Assembly (NCBI GenBank): GCA_930633525.1
Contig: CAKNFP010000002.1
Coordinates: 1,488,001-1,552,000, forward strand
DNA: 64,000 nucleotides
Direction of reading: 5' to 3'
Origin: Hyphomicrobiales bacterium
GTDB lineage: Bacteria; Pseudomonadota; Alphaproteobacteria; Rhizobiales; Beijerinckiaceae
This document shows positions 48,677 to 57,959 of this stretch, in pieces. The translations under genes and the position numbers were made by a program. Below the pieces are notes generated by a model. The model did not search any database. It saw nothing but the letters and a program-made list of their open reading frames with translations, and was not told where the DNA came from. Each line of letters opens with the position of its first letter. Position 1 is the first letter of the stretch.

Positions 48677-49987
48677 ATGGCCGTGATGAATTACACGATC
48701 GACGTGATTAATGCCGCCGGAGCCGAGCAAGGTCTGCTAGACCTCGTCTTGGCTGATTTTGCAAAAGCTTTTAACACCTGGTCGTCAGTCTTGACGGCGA
48801 ACGTCACGCTCAGTGTCCGGTTTGAGATATTAGACAAGACAATAAGTGGACGATTTCAGGGTGGCCCGGCGTCTACAGTGAATATTGGAGAAAGAGGTGG
48901 AATCCCAGTTTGGGAAAGTGCCGCTTCATTCGAACTGAGAACCGGTCTCAGTTCGGGTATGAAGTATGATCTTCTGGTCCAGGCTGACATCAACCATCTG
49001 CGTGATGCACTTTATTTCGCAAACAACGTAGAGCCGAATAAGGTGAGCGCTGTATCCACCATTATCCATGAGCTAGGGCACGGCATCGGCTTCGTCGGTT
49101 GGCGCGACTATACGACCGGCGTCCTTCCGGGTGACTACCAATCCCCGTTTGACTCGCATGTCGTGATGAAGGACGGCCTTCCGTACTTTGAGGGCATGAA
49201 TGCCGCGGGGGTCTACGGAGGCCTCGTTCCACTGACCTATGGGAACATTTTTCATCTTGGGAATTCCGCGCCGAATCCGGGGGCGGACTTAGTGGACGAC
49301 CTGATGAATGGTGTAGTCTTCAAGTTTGCGACCGACTACGCGATAAGTGACCTTGATCTAGCGATCCTGGCGGACCTCGGAATTGGGACACGCCGCTCCG
49401 ACATTCTCGATGCTCCTGCGGCCGGACAGACGCTCAACGCGGGAGCAGGGTTTGATACGGTTATCTATGACACGGGTAGCGCCGCTTACACTACCTCTCA
49501 CAATGCGGGCATCCTCACGGTTAGCCAGGCTAGCACCTCCTATAGCGCAACCATCATTGATGCTGAGAGAATTGCTTTTACCGATCGTACTCTGGCGCTC
49601 GATATCGACGGGAATGCCGGCCAAACCTATCGGATATACAAAGCCGCATTAGACCGCGCGCCTGATACGGCTGGCCTGACATACTGGACGATTGCGAGGG
49701 ACGGTGGGATGAGCCTGACGGACCTCGCTTATTCATTTATTTCATCGCCCGAGTTCGCTGGCCGCTACGGCCAGAATCCCGATAACCACAATTATATTCA
49801 ACTTCTCTATGAGAACCTCCTAGGCCGCCAGCCAGATCAAGCAGGGTACGATTTTTGGACTGAGGCCATGGACGATGGGCTGACGAGGGAAGATCTTCTC
49901 CTTAGCTTCTCCGAGAGTTCAGAAAACAAGGCCAATGTCATTGACGCGATCTCCAACGGCATCTGGCTGGACGTTCAAATGGCTTGA
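48677..49987 (+). CDS. HExxH-containing protein with C-terminal DUF4214 domain
   Basis: The 436-residue protein has a metalloprotease-like first half with the zinc motif HELGHGIGFVGW (His131, Glu132, His135). The C-terminal part has repeated DUF4214-type motifs (YRIYKAALDRAPDTAGLTYW, SLTDLAYSFISSPEFAGRYG, LYENLLGRQPDQAGYDFWTE, REDLLLSFSESSENKANVID). DUF4214 is common in large exported alphaproteobacterial proteins. The segment before it, IYDTGSAAYTTSHNAGILTV, resembles beta-rich linkers of type I secreted proteins. There is no classical signal peptide, which fits type I export. In the strict metzincin motif (HExxHxxGxxH) the third ligand is His; here that position is Gly, so the third ligand must lie elsewhere. 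Confidence 0.8.
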   Translation: MAVMNYTIDVINAAGAEQGLLDLVLADFAKAFNTWSSVLTANVTLSVRFEILDKTISGRFQGGPASTVNIGERGGIPVWESAASFELRTGLSSGMKYDLLVQADINHLRDALYFANNVEPNKVSAVSTIIHELGHGIGFVGWRDYTTGVLPGDYQSPFDSHVVMKDGLPYFEGMNAAGVYGGLVPLTYGNIFHLGNSAPNPGADLVDDLMNGVVFKFATDYAISDLDLAILADLGIGTRRSDILDAPAAGQTLNAGAGFDTVIYDTGSAAYTTSHNAGILTVSQASTSYSATIIDAERIAFTDRTLALDIDGNAGQTYRIYKAALDRAPDTAGLTYWTIARDGGMSLTDLAYSFISSPEFAGRYGQNPDNHNYIQLLYENLLGRQPDQAGYDFWTEAMDDGLTREDLLLSFSESSENKANVIDAISNGIWLDVQMA

Positions 49988-50556
49988 TCTCATCCAAAAC
50001 GGTGCCCTCTCGCTCTGGTTTGCTGACGTAGACTTGTCCCAAAGCTCAAGAACGGAACGACACGGCCTCGCGGTTCTCGGGTTCTCTCATTAGGCCAAGT
50101 CCGTTTTTTCCAAGCTGTTCAGATATTCTCCGCCATCGACGCCTGTATCGTTCAGAGCGACGATTCCGAGATGGGATACGTGGCGGATGTCATTGGCCAT
50201 CACCAGACAATCTTTGCAGAACTGGCGCGGTTGATGCGCCAAACCTTGCCGGCCTCGCGCTGCGACGCTTTTCTGGGCCGAGAATTGCCGGCCCTGGTGC
50301 CGGAAAGCGCTCAGGACACTGGATCCGACGCAAACGCGCTTGGCTGACCGGCTGAAGCAAGCCTCCAAGGTTCCAGATGTCGGAAGCGGCCCCGCGCTTC
50401 CAGGAGCCACTTCAATGACCGCGAAGGAAGCAATTGGCCGGTGATTTCAACCGGTCACCGCAACACCTTCTGTAGACCATCGGCCATTCACAGCCAATTT
50501 GCCAGGAGGCATTCTGCAATGCCGGGTGTGTATTCGCGGCTGACCGTTCGGCCAGG
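49988..50556. other. 569-bp gap with a coding-like remnant
   Basis: On the plus strand about 50095-50348 reads without stop as VRFFQAVQIFSAIDACIVQS and later MGYVADVIGHHQTIFAELAR, ending at TGA. The composition is protein-like but there is no start codon or ribosome-binding site and no family was recognised. It may be the C-terminus of a lost gene. Nothing else was seen. Confidence 0.35.
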
Positions 50557-52368
50557 TCAGCCTTGCCGCTTTGCCTTGCCCTTGTGCTTGCGGGCTGGGT
50601 CACGATCCGCGGGCGCGGTCTTGCCTCGGTGAGCCGGCTTTGTTGCCGGCTTTCCGCCCTTGCCGAACTTTGGCTTCGCCTGCCGCGCGATTTCCTGCGC
50701 CCCTCCGGCCGGCAAGATGACGACCCCTTTCTCGACGGCGCCAGGCCGCTCGATCTGCTTAGCGAAGCTGGCCGCCTTTTCGGAAGAGATCTCGAAGCGG
50801 GTTTCCATGTCGTCGATCCTGATTGAGCCGACATCGCGCTTCGTCACGCCGCCTGCTCGGCAGATCATTGGCAGCAGCCACTTGGGGTCGGCCCGCTGCT
50901 TGCGGCCGACCGAAAGGGTGAACCAGACGCCACCCTGCATGTCCGGTCCGCGCGGCTCGCGCGCCGGCACCGGGCCGCGCTTGTCCTCGGTCTCTCTGTC
51001 GCGCCTGGGCTTTCTGGCCTGCATATCGGCGACCGGCAGCGGAGAAAGATCCTCCGGCACGGGGCGGGCCGCGAGTTGCTGGCGCAGGAAGGCGGCAGCG
51101 ATGCGCTCCGGAGTTGCCTTCGCCAGCAATTCCATCACGAACGCCGCTTCGGCTTCATCAGGCTCGGCGGCGGAGAGCGCCGTGTCGAGGATCTGCCTGC
51201 GATAGCGTGTCTCGATCTCGGCAATACCGGGCGCGGCGCGCGTGATGGCCGTCAGCCTGGCCAGCGTCAGCACGCGCTGCGCTGCGCCGCGCCTGTTCTC
51301 GGGAACGATGAGTACGCAGACACCCTTGCGCCCGGCGCGACCCGTCCTGCCGGAGCGGTGGAGCAAGGTCGCGGGGTTGCTCGGCACATCCGCATGGATC
51401 ACAAGGTCGAGGTTCGGCAGATCGATGCCGCGCGCCGCGACGTCGGTCGCCACGCAGACATGGGCGCGCCCGTCACGCATCGACTGCAGGGCGCTCGAAC
51501 GCTCCGACTGCGCCATTTCGCCCGAGAGCGAGACGACCGAAAAGCCGCGGTTGGCCAGCCGTGCGGTCAGGTGGCGCACAGCCTCGCGCGTGTGGCAGAA
51601 CACCAGCGCGCTTGCGCTGTCGGACTCGAGCAGCGTGTTGATGACAGCATGCTCGCGCTCGTCGCGCCGCACCAGCACCAACTGGTATTCAATGTCGGTG
51701 TGCTGCTCGGTGGAGGCGGTCGCCGCGATGCGCACCGCGTCCTTCTGGAAGGTCTTGGCCAGTTCCGCGATGCCGCGTGGTACCGTCGCCGAGAACAGCA
51801 GTGTCCGGCGCTGCTCCGGCGCCGCGCCAAGGATGAATTCGAGGTCGTCGCGGAAACCGAGGTCCAGCATTTCATCGGCCTCGTCAAGCACGACCACGCG
51901 TAGCGCGCTGAGGTCCAGCACGCCCTTTGTGATGTGGTCGCGCAGGCGTCCCGGCGTGCCGACGACAAGATGCGCGCCGCGCTCCAGTGCACGGCGTTCC
52001 ATGCGCATGTCCATGCCGCCAACGCACGTCGCGGTCCTGATCCGCGTCGACCCGTAGAGCCAGTCGAGTTCACGCTGTACCTGGATCGCGAGTTCGCGCG
52101 TCGGTGCGATGATCAGGCCGAGAGGCTGCCCGGCCGGCTCGAAATGGTCGGCGTTTCCAAGCACTGTCGACGCGATCGCGATGCCGAAGGCGACCGTCTT
52201 TCCGGATCCGGTCTGTGCCGAAACCAAAAGGTCAGCATTGCCGTGGTCTCCGGTCGCCATCACCATCTGGACCGGCGTCAGCCGGCTGTACCCGCGCGCC
52301 TCTAGCGCAGAGGCCAGGGCGGGGTGGATGGTATTGGGCAAGGATGCAGTGTCGTTGGTCGTCGTCAT
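50557..52368 (-). CDS. DEAD-box RNA helicase with DbpA-type RNA-binding domain
   Basis: The 603-residue protein has all helicase motifs: Q-motif GYSRLTPVQMVMA, motif I AQTGSGKT, Ia PTRELAIQ, II DEAD, III SAT, and VI HRSGRTGRAG. A DbpA RNA-binding domain (WFTLSVGRKQRADPKWLLPM, then RDVGSIRIDDMETRFEIS) and a basic tail (KPKFGKGGKPATKPAHRGKT) follow. DbpA domains bind 23S rRNA hairpin 92, pointing to ribosome assembly. The ATG at 52368 (MTTTNDTASLPNTIHPALAS) was chosen; the frame from 52401 has a less likely N-terminus. The gene stands alone. Core-type gene in an otherwise accessory neighbourhood. Confidence 0.92.
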   Translation of the reverse strand: MTTTNDTASLPNTIHPALASALEARGYSRLTPVQMVMATGDHGNADLLVSAQTGSGKTVAFGIAIASTVLGNADHFEPAGQPLGLIIAPTRELAIQVQRELDWLYGSTRIRTATCVGGMDMRMERRALERGAHLVVGTPGRLRDHITKGVLDLSALRVVVLDEADEMLDLGFRDDLEFILGAAPEQRRTLLFSATVPRGIAELAKTFQKDAVRIAATASTEQHTDIEYQLVLVRRDEREHAVINTLLESDSASALVFCHTREAVRHLTARLANRGFSVVSLSGEMAQSERSSALQSMRDGRAHVCVATDVAARGIDLPNLDLVIHADVPSNPATLLHRSGRTGRAGRKGVCVLIVPENRRGAAQRVLTLARLTAITRAAPGIAEIETRYRRQILDTALSAAEPDEAEAAFVMELLAKATPERIAAAFLRQQLAARPVPEDLSPLPVADMQARKPRRDRETEDKRGPVPAREPRGPDMQGGVWFTLSVGRKQRADPKWLLPMICRAGGVTKRDVGSIRIDDMETRFEISSEKAASFAKQIERPGAVEKGVVILPAGGAQEIARQAKPKFGKGGKPATKPAHRGKTAPADRDPARKHKGKAKRQG

Positions 52369-52628
52369 GATGGCGGCCTCTGTGTCGAAGCCGCATACCA
52401 CAGCAACCCGCTGGCACCTAATGACCGCTCGTTGGCGCAGCCACGACCTGCATATAATCGTCCGGCGATGTCACTTGCGCCAGGATATTCGTCCAGACAG
52501 CAGCCGAACGCGAAAATCGACTGAAGAGCTTTCGACATGTCTGCGGGCCTCCATCCGGCAGGCAGCAAGAATCGGCTTCGAGCCGATTTTGGGGCGCCCA
52601 GAACAGTTGAATCCAATAGCAATCCGCT

Positions 52629-53429
52629 TCAGGCGGGCCGTCGCCCGAAGACAACGTAATTGTCGAATTGCTGCCAGGCTGTGCCAACCTCCGCGAAACC
52701 AGCATGGCGCATGGCGGCCAGATGGAAATCCACGGAACAATCCTCGCCGCTGGTGGCGCGCTTGGGCCGCCGCGAAGCATAGAAGGCATCGCGCTTATCC
52801 TTGAGAGCGGCAAGGCGGGGAATAGCGCCGGCACGTGCCCACCAGGTCGCCCAGTCATCCTCACCATTGGCAACCGCCTCGCGCTCGATGCGCTGGCGGA
52901 TTGTCGCCGCCGCCCTGCCGAGGGTGGGCCAGCGGCTATCAAATCGCATATGGTCGCCGTTCATGACAATTCCGCCCGGCGGGAGCAATTCCCCCGCTGC
53001 GCCGTAGAACTCGGCCAGCGCGCCGGGGGATAGCCAATGCAGGGCCGTGGTCGAGACGAGGGCCGCCGGCCGGTCCGCCTTCATCGACTCGGCCGCCTGA
53101 AGGACCCGCTCGCACCAGGCGGGCTCGGCCAGATCCGCCTCGACAACGCGCACTCTGGCACCGTCCGGGGCCAGCGCGACCCTCGCCATTTCAAGTAGCA
53201 TGACGTCCGCATCGACGGCAATCACCCTGGACTTGGGAAAACGGTCGAGCAGCCGTCGGCTCAGCGATCCCGGTCCGCATGCGGCGTCGATGACGGTGAA
53301 GGCGTTACCAAGCGCCGACTGCAGCACCTCGAACATGGCCTCGAAACGCTCTTCGCGCTGCTTGATGTAGCCCTCCTGCTGGCGATCCCACCGCGCTAGC
53401 AGAGCCATGATTTCATCGTCGGCTGACAT
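52629..53429 (-). CDS. Class I SAM-dependent methyltransferase at the end of an iron-type ABC operon
   Basis: The 266-residue protein has the Rossmann SAM-binding motif VIDAACGPGSLSRRLLDRFP, then acidic loop VIAVDADVMLLEMARV and VRVVEADLAEP. It resembles ubiquinone/menaquinone-like methyltransferases but the target is unknown. The ATG at 53429 is preceded by AAGGACGAAGA; a longer frame overlaps the ATPase gene. It is 74 bp downstream of the ATPase and on the same strand, so it is probably part of the siderophore/haem uptake operon. It could modify a chelator or tailor its uptake. Confidence 0.85.
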   Translation of the reverse strand: MSADDEIMALLARWDRQQEGYIKQREERFEAMFEVLQSALGNAFTVIDAACGPGSLSRRLLDRFPKSRVIAVDADVMLLEMARVALAPDGARVRVVEADLAEPAWCERVLQAAESMKADRPAALVSTTALHWLSPGALAEFYGAAGELLPPGGIVMNGDHMRFDSRWPTLGRAAATIRQRIEREAVANGEDDWATWWARAGAIPRLAALKDKRDAFYASRRPKRATSGEDCSVDFHLAAMRHAGFAEVGTAWQQFDNYVVFGRRPA

Positions 53430-53503
53430 TCTTCGTCCTTCCAAGTCGTTCTGATCCGCTGCCTGACAGTTATGGCTTGGACTTTCTGTCTCCGCCGCAT
53501 GTC

Positions 53504-54301
53504 TCAGGAATGCGGCGAAGTCCAACGTGCCAATTCCACATCGAAATGCGGCGGTCCATGGGGTGCTATCTGCACGAACTGTCCCTTCACGCGAAAGACC
53601 TTCTCGATCAGGCCTGTGGCGGCCAGATCCCTTGGGTCCCCGTCGAAGGCCAGTTTGCCGTGCTCCAGAAGAGAGATCCGATCGCAGACGGACATCGCCT
53701 GGTTGAGGTCGTGAATCGCCATGACAATGCTCACGCCCCTTTCCCGGCTCAGACGGTGGACCAGGTCGAGCACCTCGATCTGAAAACCGATATCGAGAAA
53801 TGAGGTCGGCTCGTCGAGCAGCAATGTCTGCGCTTCCTGGGCGAGTGCCGCGGAAATCCAGGCGCGTTGGCGCTCGCCACCGGATAGCTCGTGTAGGCCC
53901 CGGTCGGCGAAATCTGACAGGCCCGTGCTCTCAAGCGCCCAGGCGATCGCAGCCTCGTCCTGCAGCCCATAGCTGCGAAACAGGCCAACATGGGCGAACC
54001 GTCCCTGCCGGACCAGTTGTCCCACGGTCATCTCGTCAGGCGCTGACGGCTGTTGGGGAAGAAACGCCAACCGTCTCGCGATGTCTCGTCGAGACATCGC
54101 GGAGATGGGGACGCCGTCAATGTGCGTGTGTCCCTCGGTCGGCCTGATCAGGCCCGCCAGCGTCTGCAATGCCGTGCTCTTTCCCGAGCCGTTCGGCCCG
54201 ATCAGCGCGCGCACCTCGCCCGGTTCGAGAAACAGATTGAAATTGTTGAGAGCCTTGCGAGAGCCGTAGGTCACGGAAAGACCGGAGCACGAGAGTGACA
54301 T
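53504..54301 (-). CDS. Siderophore/haem-type ABC transporter ATP-binding protein
   Basis: The 265-residue ATPase of the FecE/FepC family has Walker A GPNGSGKST, signature LSGGERQRAWISAALAQEAQ, Walker B LLLDEPTSFLDIGFQ and H-loop MAIHDLNQAMS. The long Q-loop region RLAFLPQQPSAPDEMTVGQL is typical of this group. It lies 9 bp downstream of the second permease and energises uptake across the inner membrane. The metal chelate is not predictable. Confidence 0.92.
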   Translation of the reverse strand: MSLSCSGLSVTYGSRKALNNFNLFLEPGEVRALIGPNGSGKSTALQTLAGLIRPTEGHTHIDGVPISAMSRRDIARRLAFLPQQPSAPDEMTVGQLVRQGRFAHVGLFRSYGLQDEAAIAWALESTGLSDFADRGLHELSGGERQRAWISAALAQEAQTLLLDEPTSFLDIGFQIEVLDLVHRLSRERGVSIVMAIHDLNQAMSVCDRISLLEHGKLAFDGDPRDLAATGLIEKVFRVKGQFVQIAPHGPPHFDVELARWTSPHS

Positions 54302-54310
54302 AGGGGGACC

Positions 54311-55345
54311 TCAGGGAGCCCTGCGAAGAAGCACGATCAGGACAGGAACGCCGAAGATTGCGGTGATGACCCCGATCGGAACTTCTTCCGCCTGACCCAG
54401 CAGCCGCCCGGCCAGATCACCCAGCGTGACGACGACAATGCCCAGCGCGATCGTCAACGGCAGCACCAGGGAGAAATGCCGGCCGGCGAGAAGACGCGCC
54501 AGATGGGGAACGATCAGGCCGACGAAGACGATCGGCCCGACGACGCCGACCGCGCTTGCCGCAAGGCCACAGGAAAGGGCCAGCGCGAGGGAGAAATGGG
54601 ATCGGTAGCCGAGCCCGAAGGAACGCGCGACGGGTGCGTCGAAGCGCAGGAGGTCGAGCGAGCGGCGCAACGGGGGCAGGGCGGCCAAGCCAGCGACAGT
54701 GAAGGGCAGGAGGAATACAGCATGCCGCCAGCTTCGGGCGTAGAGTGAGCCGGAGAGCCATTCGAGCAGGATTTCGATTCGCGCCGATCCCCAGCCGGCG
54801 ATCAGGCCAATCGCGACCGCATGCAGGACCGCTCCCACTGCGATGCCACAGATGGTAATGCGCAGCGGCCCGAGATCCCGGCGGAAGGCCAGCAGATAGA
54901 TGGCCGCACCCGCTGCCAATCCTCCGATGGCCCCGACGGCTGGCAACCATTCGACCGGAAGCTCGGCCAGGGTATTCGAACCGGGATTGTCGATGTAGAC
55001 GGTGAGGAGCAGGAACACCGACACGGCCAGCGTCGCGCCCTGCGACACGCCCATGATCGAAGGATCCGCCAATGGGTTACGCGTGATCGTCTGGAGCATC
55101 AGGCCCGCGACTGCGAAATGGATGCCGGCCAGCATTCCCGTGACGATGCGGGGAAGGCGTATATCCAGGATGATCGACCGCGCCTCGATGGAGCCATGGC
55201 CGCCGAGAGCGGCCAGAATATCCGAAGGCGGTATGTCGACCACGCCGATGAACACCGCCAGGATGACCGACAGGATGGCAAGAAGGACGGATGTCGGCAC
55301 AAACCAGACGGGTGCACGCGAGATGGTCTGCACGATGCCGCTCAT
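54311..55345 (-). CDS. Iron-chelate-type ABC transporter permease (FecCD family), second
   Basis: The 344-residue membrane protein has about ten hydrophobic segments. FecCD motifs are DIRLPRIVTGMLAGIHFAVA, GLMLQTITRNPLADPSIMGV, RSFGLGYRSHFSLALALSCG and VGPIVFVGLIVPHLARLLAG. The ATG at 55345 overlaps the stop of the upstream permease; a longer frame upstream runs through that gene and is spurious. It forms a heterodimeric channel with the neighbouring permease. Confidence 0.92.
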   Translation of the reverse strand: MSGIVQTISRAPVWFVPTSVLLAILSVILAVFIGVVDIPPSDILAALGGHGSIEARSIILDIRLPRIVTGMLAGIHFAVAGLMLQTITRNPLADPSIMGVSQGATLAVSVFLLLTVYIDNPGSNTLAELPVEWLPAVGAIGGLAAGAAIYLLAFRRDLGPLRITICGIAVGAVLHAVAIGLIAGWGSARIEILLEWLSGSLYARSWRHAVFLLPFTVAGLAALPPLRRSLDLLRFDAPVARSFGLGYRSHFSLALALSCGLAASAVGVVGPIVFVGLIVPHLARLLAGRHFSLVLPLTIALGIVVVTLGDLAGRLLGQAEEVPIGVITAIFGVPVLIVLLRRAP

Positions 55346-56379
55346 CGCTTCCCTCCAGATTTCAAGGAGAAGTTGCGGGCCTGCACCAGATAAATGAACA
55401 CGGGACCACCGATGAGGGCCGTGACAATGCTGACCGGGAGTTCTCGCGGCGTTGCAATCGAACGGGCGACGATGTCGGCGGCGGTAACCATCAACCCACC
55501 AAGAGCCGCCGCCAAGGCAACCGTCCAGCCTTGACCATCTGGCTTCAAGAGCCGAGCGATATGCGGCGTCGCCAGTCCTACGAAAGCCACCGGCCCTGCC
55601 ACAGGAACGACCCCTGCGACGGGCAGGACAGCAAGGAACAGGAGGAGCGGCTTCCAAAGCTTGAGCTGCAGGCCCATGCCGGCGGCGGCATCCTCGCTCA
55701 GCGCCAAAAGAGCAAGGACGCGATGCGCCATCAGAGCACCGACGAGGCCAAGAACGACCCACGGTGCCATATAGGCCAGCTGGATCCACGTGCGGCCTTG
55801 AAACCCGCCCGAGAGCCAGAACAGGATCGATTGGACCTGGGAACCGCTCAGAAGGAGGATGTAGGTGGTGACGGCGCCCAGCAGCAGAGACACGCTGATG
55901 CCGCCGAGTGCCAGATGCAGCGGACGACCGGCGCTGCCGCGCGCGATCCAGAAGGTGACCAGCGCGGCCCCGAGACCTCCCGCCATGCCGATCAGCGGGT
56001 AGAAGAGCGATGACAGCCACGGCAGGAAGGCGAAGCAGAATACGATCGCAGCCACCGCGCCGGATGTTACGCCGGTCAATCCCGGTCCAGCGAGCGGATT
56101 CCGCGTCAGGGTCTGCAGCAGATAGCCGGAGACGCTCAAGCCGGCGCCGCCGAGAAAGGCGGCCAGGCTGCGCGGCAAGCGAAGTACCCAGACGATGATG
56201 GAATCGGTTTTCCCATCTGGCCAGAACAGAGCCGAAACGAGCGCCTGCGGCGCGAGTGGCCTTGCTCCCACAAGCAATCCGCCGACAATCATGAATGCGG
56301 CGGTGACGACAACGACGGTTGTCATCACCACAGATCGCAGAGCATGTCCGCGCCGTTCGCAGGACGGGCTTCTGGTCAC
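55342..56379 (-). CDS. Iron-chelate-type ABC transporter permease (FecCD family), first
   Basis: The 345-residue membrane protein has the FecCD pattern LRLPRSLAAFLGGAGLSVSG, LLQTLTRNPLAGPGLTGVTS, LALLALSEDAAAGMGLQLKL and PVAGPVAFVGLATPHIARLL. Its start overlaps the receptor stop by 4 bp, and its stop overlaps the next permease. The whole receptor-permease-permease-ATPase set is thus translated as one unit. Paralogue of the downstream permease. Confidence 0.92.
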   Translation of the reverse strand: MTRSPSCERRGHALRSVVMTTVVVVTAAFMIVGGLLVGARPLAPQALVSALFWPDGKTDSIIVWVLRLPRSLAAFLGGAGLSVSGYLLQTLTRNPLAGPGLTGVTSGAVAAIVFCFAFLPWLSSLFYPLIGMAGGLGAALVTFWIARGSAGRPLHLALGGISVSLLLGAVTTYILLLSGSQVQSILFWLSGGFQGRTWIQLAYMAPWVVLGLVGALMAHRVLALLALSEDAAAGMGLQLKLWKPLLLFLAVLPVAGVVPVAGPVAFVGLATPHIARLLKPDGQGWTVALAAALGGLMVTAADIVARSIATPRELPVSIVTALIGGPVFIYLVQARNFSLKSGGKR

Positions 56380-57338
56380 TTCCGCAAGTCGGCAGGGATC
56401 AGTTTCGCCGCTTCAGCCTTCACGTCGACCGCCGGAAAGACGTCCGGATACAGATAGTGGGCGGCCTCGCGCAGCACGATTTCGCGTGCGATTGGTCCGT
56501 TCGTTTCCGCCCATTGGTCAAAGACATAATGGACACGGCCATTTTTTACGGCGGATAGTTGTTGCCAGATCGGATTCTTTTCGTGGGAGCGGTCCGGGTA
56601 ATAGTCGATGATGAAAATCACCTCGGGATCTTTTTCGAGGATGGTCTCAAGGCTGAGATTGAGGCCAAAGCGTCCGTTCTGCGTCATCGCGCCGGCGACG
56701 TTGTCGCCACCGAGCGCGGCGACGATCGAGGCGGCCGTGTTCTCGGTGTGGAAGGCAAAGGGATCATCGCCACCAAAGGTGATCAGGAAGCGCGGATGCT
56801 TGCCGTTCGGGGCCTTCTGGCTGAATTCCGCAAGATGCTGCTTGAAGCTGTCGTTAAGTTGCTGGCCGCGCTCAGGCTTGCCAAGTATCTTGGCGAGTTC
56901 CGCGACTTCCTTGTAGCTCTCGCCGAGCAGTTCCATGTTGTAAGCAACATAGGGTGCGATGGCCTGGAAGCGGTCGGCATTGCCCACCGTGTAGCGCCGC
57001 ATGGCGACAATGACGTCGGGTTTTGTTTCCGAGAGCAGTTCGAGATTGGGTTTGGCCCTTTGTCCGATCTGCTTCATGTCCTTGGTCAAGCCCAGGAGGA
57101 AGTCCGGCTCGCGCCCGGCCACCATGTAGGTGGTGGCAACGGGTTTGATACCCAGCGCGAGGGCCACATCCGCCGCCAGATAGGAAATACCGGCGACCCG
57201 GGTCGGATTGGCGGGAATCTCCACCTTGACGCCGCGATCATCCACGATCGACTGGGTCTTGGCATCCTGCGCCAGAGCGGCTGCTCCCGCGACAGTAGCG
57301 AACAGTCCGGCAGCAAATGATCTCAAGATGGATTTCAT
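56376..57338 (-). CDS. Iron-chelate/vitamin B12-type periplasmic binding protein
   Basis: The 320-residue receptor of the FepB/FecB-like (Peripla_BP_2) family has a signal peptide MKSILRSFAAGLFATVAGAA with cleavage near ALAQD. Typical blocks are VDDRGVKVEIPANPTRVAGI, PNLELLSETKPDVIVAMRRY, and KDPEVIFIIDYYPD. It is the first gene of the uptake operon. The upstream 120 bp are A+T-rich and contain an inverted repeat AACGA/TCGTT. Ligand is probably a ferric siderophore or haem, but cobalamin or other chelates are possible. Confidence 0.9.
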   Translation of the reverse strand: MKSILRSFAAGLFATVAGAAALAQDAKTQSIVDDRGVKVEIPANPTRVAGISYLAADVALALGIKPVATTYMVAGREPDFLLGLTKDMKQIGQRAKPNLELLSETKPDVIVAMRRYTVGNADRFQAIAPYVAYNMELLGESYKEVAELAKILGKPERGQQLNDSFKQHLAEFSQKAPNGKHPRFLITFGGDDPFAFHTENTAASIVAALGGDNVAGAMTQNGRFGLNLSLETILEKDPEVIFIIDYYPDRSHEKNPIWQQLSAVKNGRVHYVFDQWAETNGPIAREIVLREAAHYLYPDVFPAVDVKAEAAKLIPADLRK

Positions 57339-57959
57339 GATCTGGTCGCTCTCGCGATGATGTATTCGCCAAATCCTTATCCCTAAGGTATGGCATTTTC
57401 AATAACGATTATTCGTTCTCTATTGGGAGAATGGATGTGTAAATTTTAATTAGTAAAATAATACGACGAATGGTGCCGCGATGGCGGCTGGATTCGGGAA
57501 TAAAGTATTTAATTATTCTAATCTAAGGATCTGTCCGTTGATTTTGCGCATTTCCGGGCGTGAAAGTTTTCGCGCTCTACTGGAAAGCTCTGGGTGGCCC
57601 CAGACGGCGGCCCGGCATCGGCGCGGTCGCCGCGCGAGGATAGCCTCTCTTCGTGCCTCGTCCGGACGCCGGCGCAGGGTACGCGGCGCCCCCGGACCGC
57701 TCCATCAGAGTTCCTTGGCTGGGCCGAAAGCAGGTCCGTCTGTTGCGCGGACCTTTTCCACTTCAAAAAGGTGGCTCGCCAAATCAAAGTCGGATTTGCT
57801 CTAGGAAGAAATGCGTCGCGCCGGGAGGGGGCTGCGATCCAAGGGCACCCCCGCCATTGGATTGTAACGGATTTCGATTTTGGTTGACCCGGTTCTGTGG
57901 GTAACCGCGGAGACCGCGAAGCGGTTGGCAAGGACCGCCCCCGCATCGTGCGGGTGGGG
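57339..57959. other. Intergenic region upstream of the iron-type operon
   Basis: The first 150 bp are A+T-rich and should carry the promoter. The inverted repeat AACGA-TTAT-TCGTT lies at 57404-57417 and CCTTA/TAAGG around 57375-57388. From about 57520 to 57960 only mutually overlapping short frames occur, with no recognisable product. Confidence 0.45.
57404..57417. promoter_or_regulatory. Inverted repeat AACGA-n4-TCGTT, possible iron-responsive site
   Basis: It is 66 bp upstream of the receptor start in A+T-rich DNA. It does not match the classical Fur box or the IRO-box of RirA well, so the regulator is not assigned. Position before an iron-type importer makes iron control plausible. Confidence 0.4.

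Noticed and set aside
54311..56020. A 569-codon minus-strand frame around the second FecCD permease
   Set aside because: The first 225 codons are an alternative frame of the upstream permease gene; the true start at 55345 overlaps that gene's stop.
57375..57417. Fur box upstream of the iron-type operon
   Set aside because: The A+T-rich palindromic part does not fit the 19-bp Fur consensus, the IRO-box or the Irr box well enough to name a regulator.
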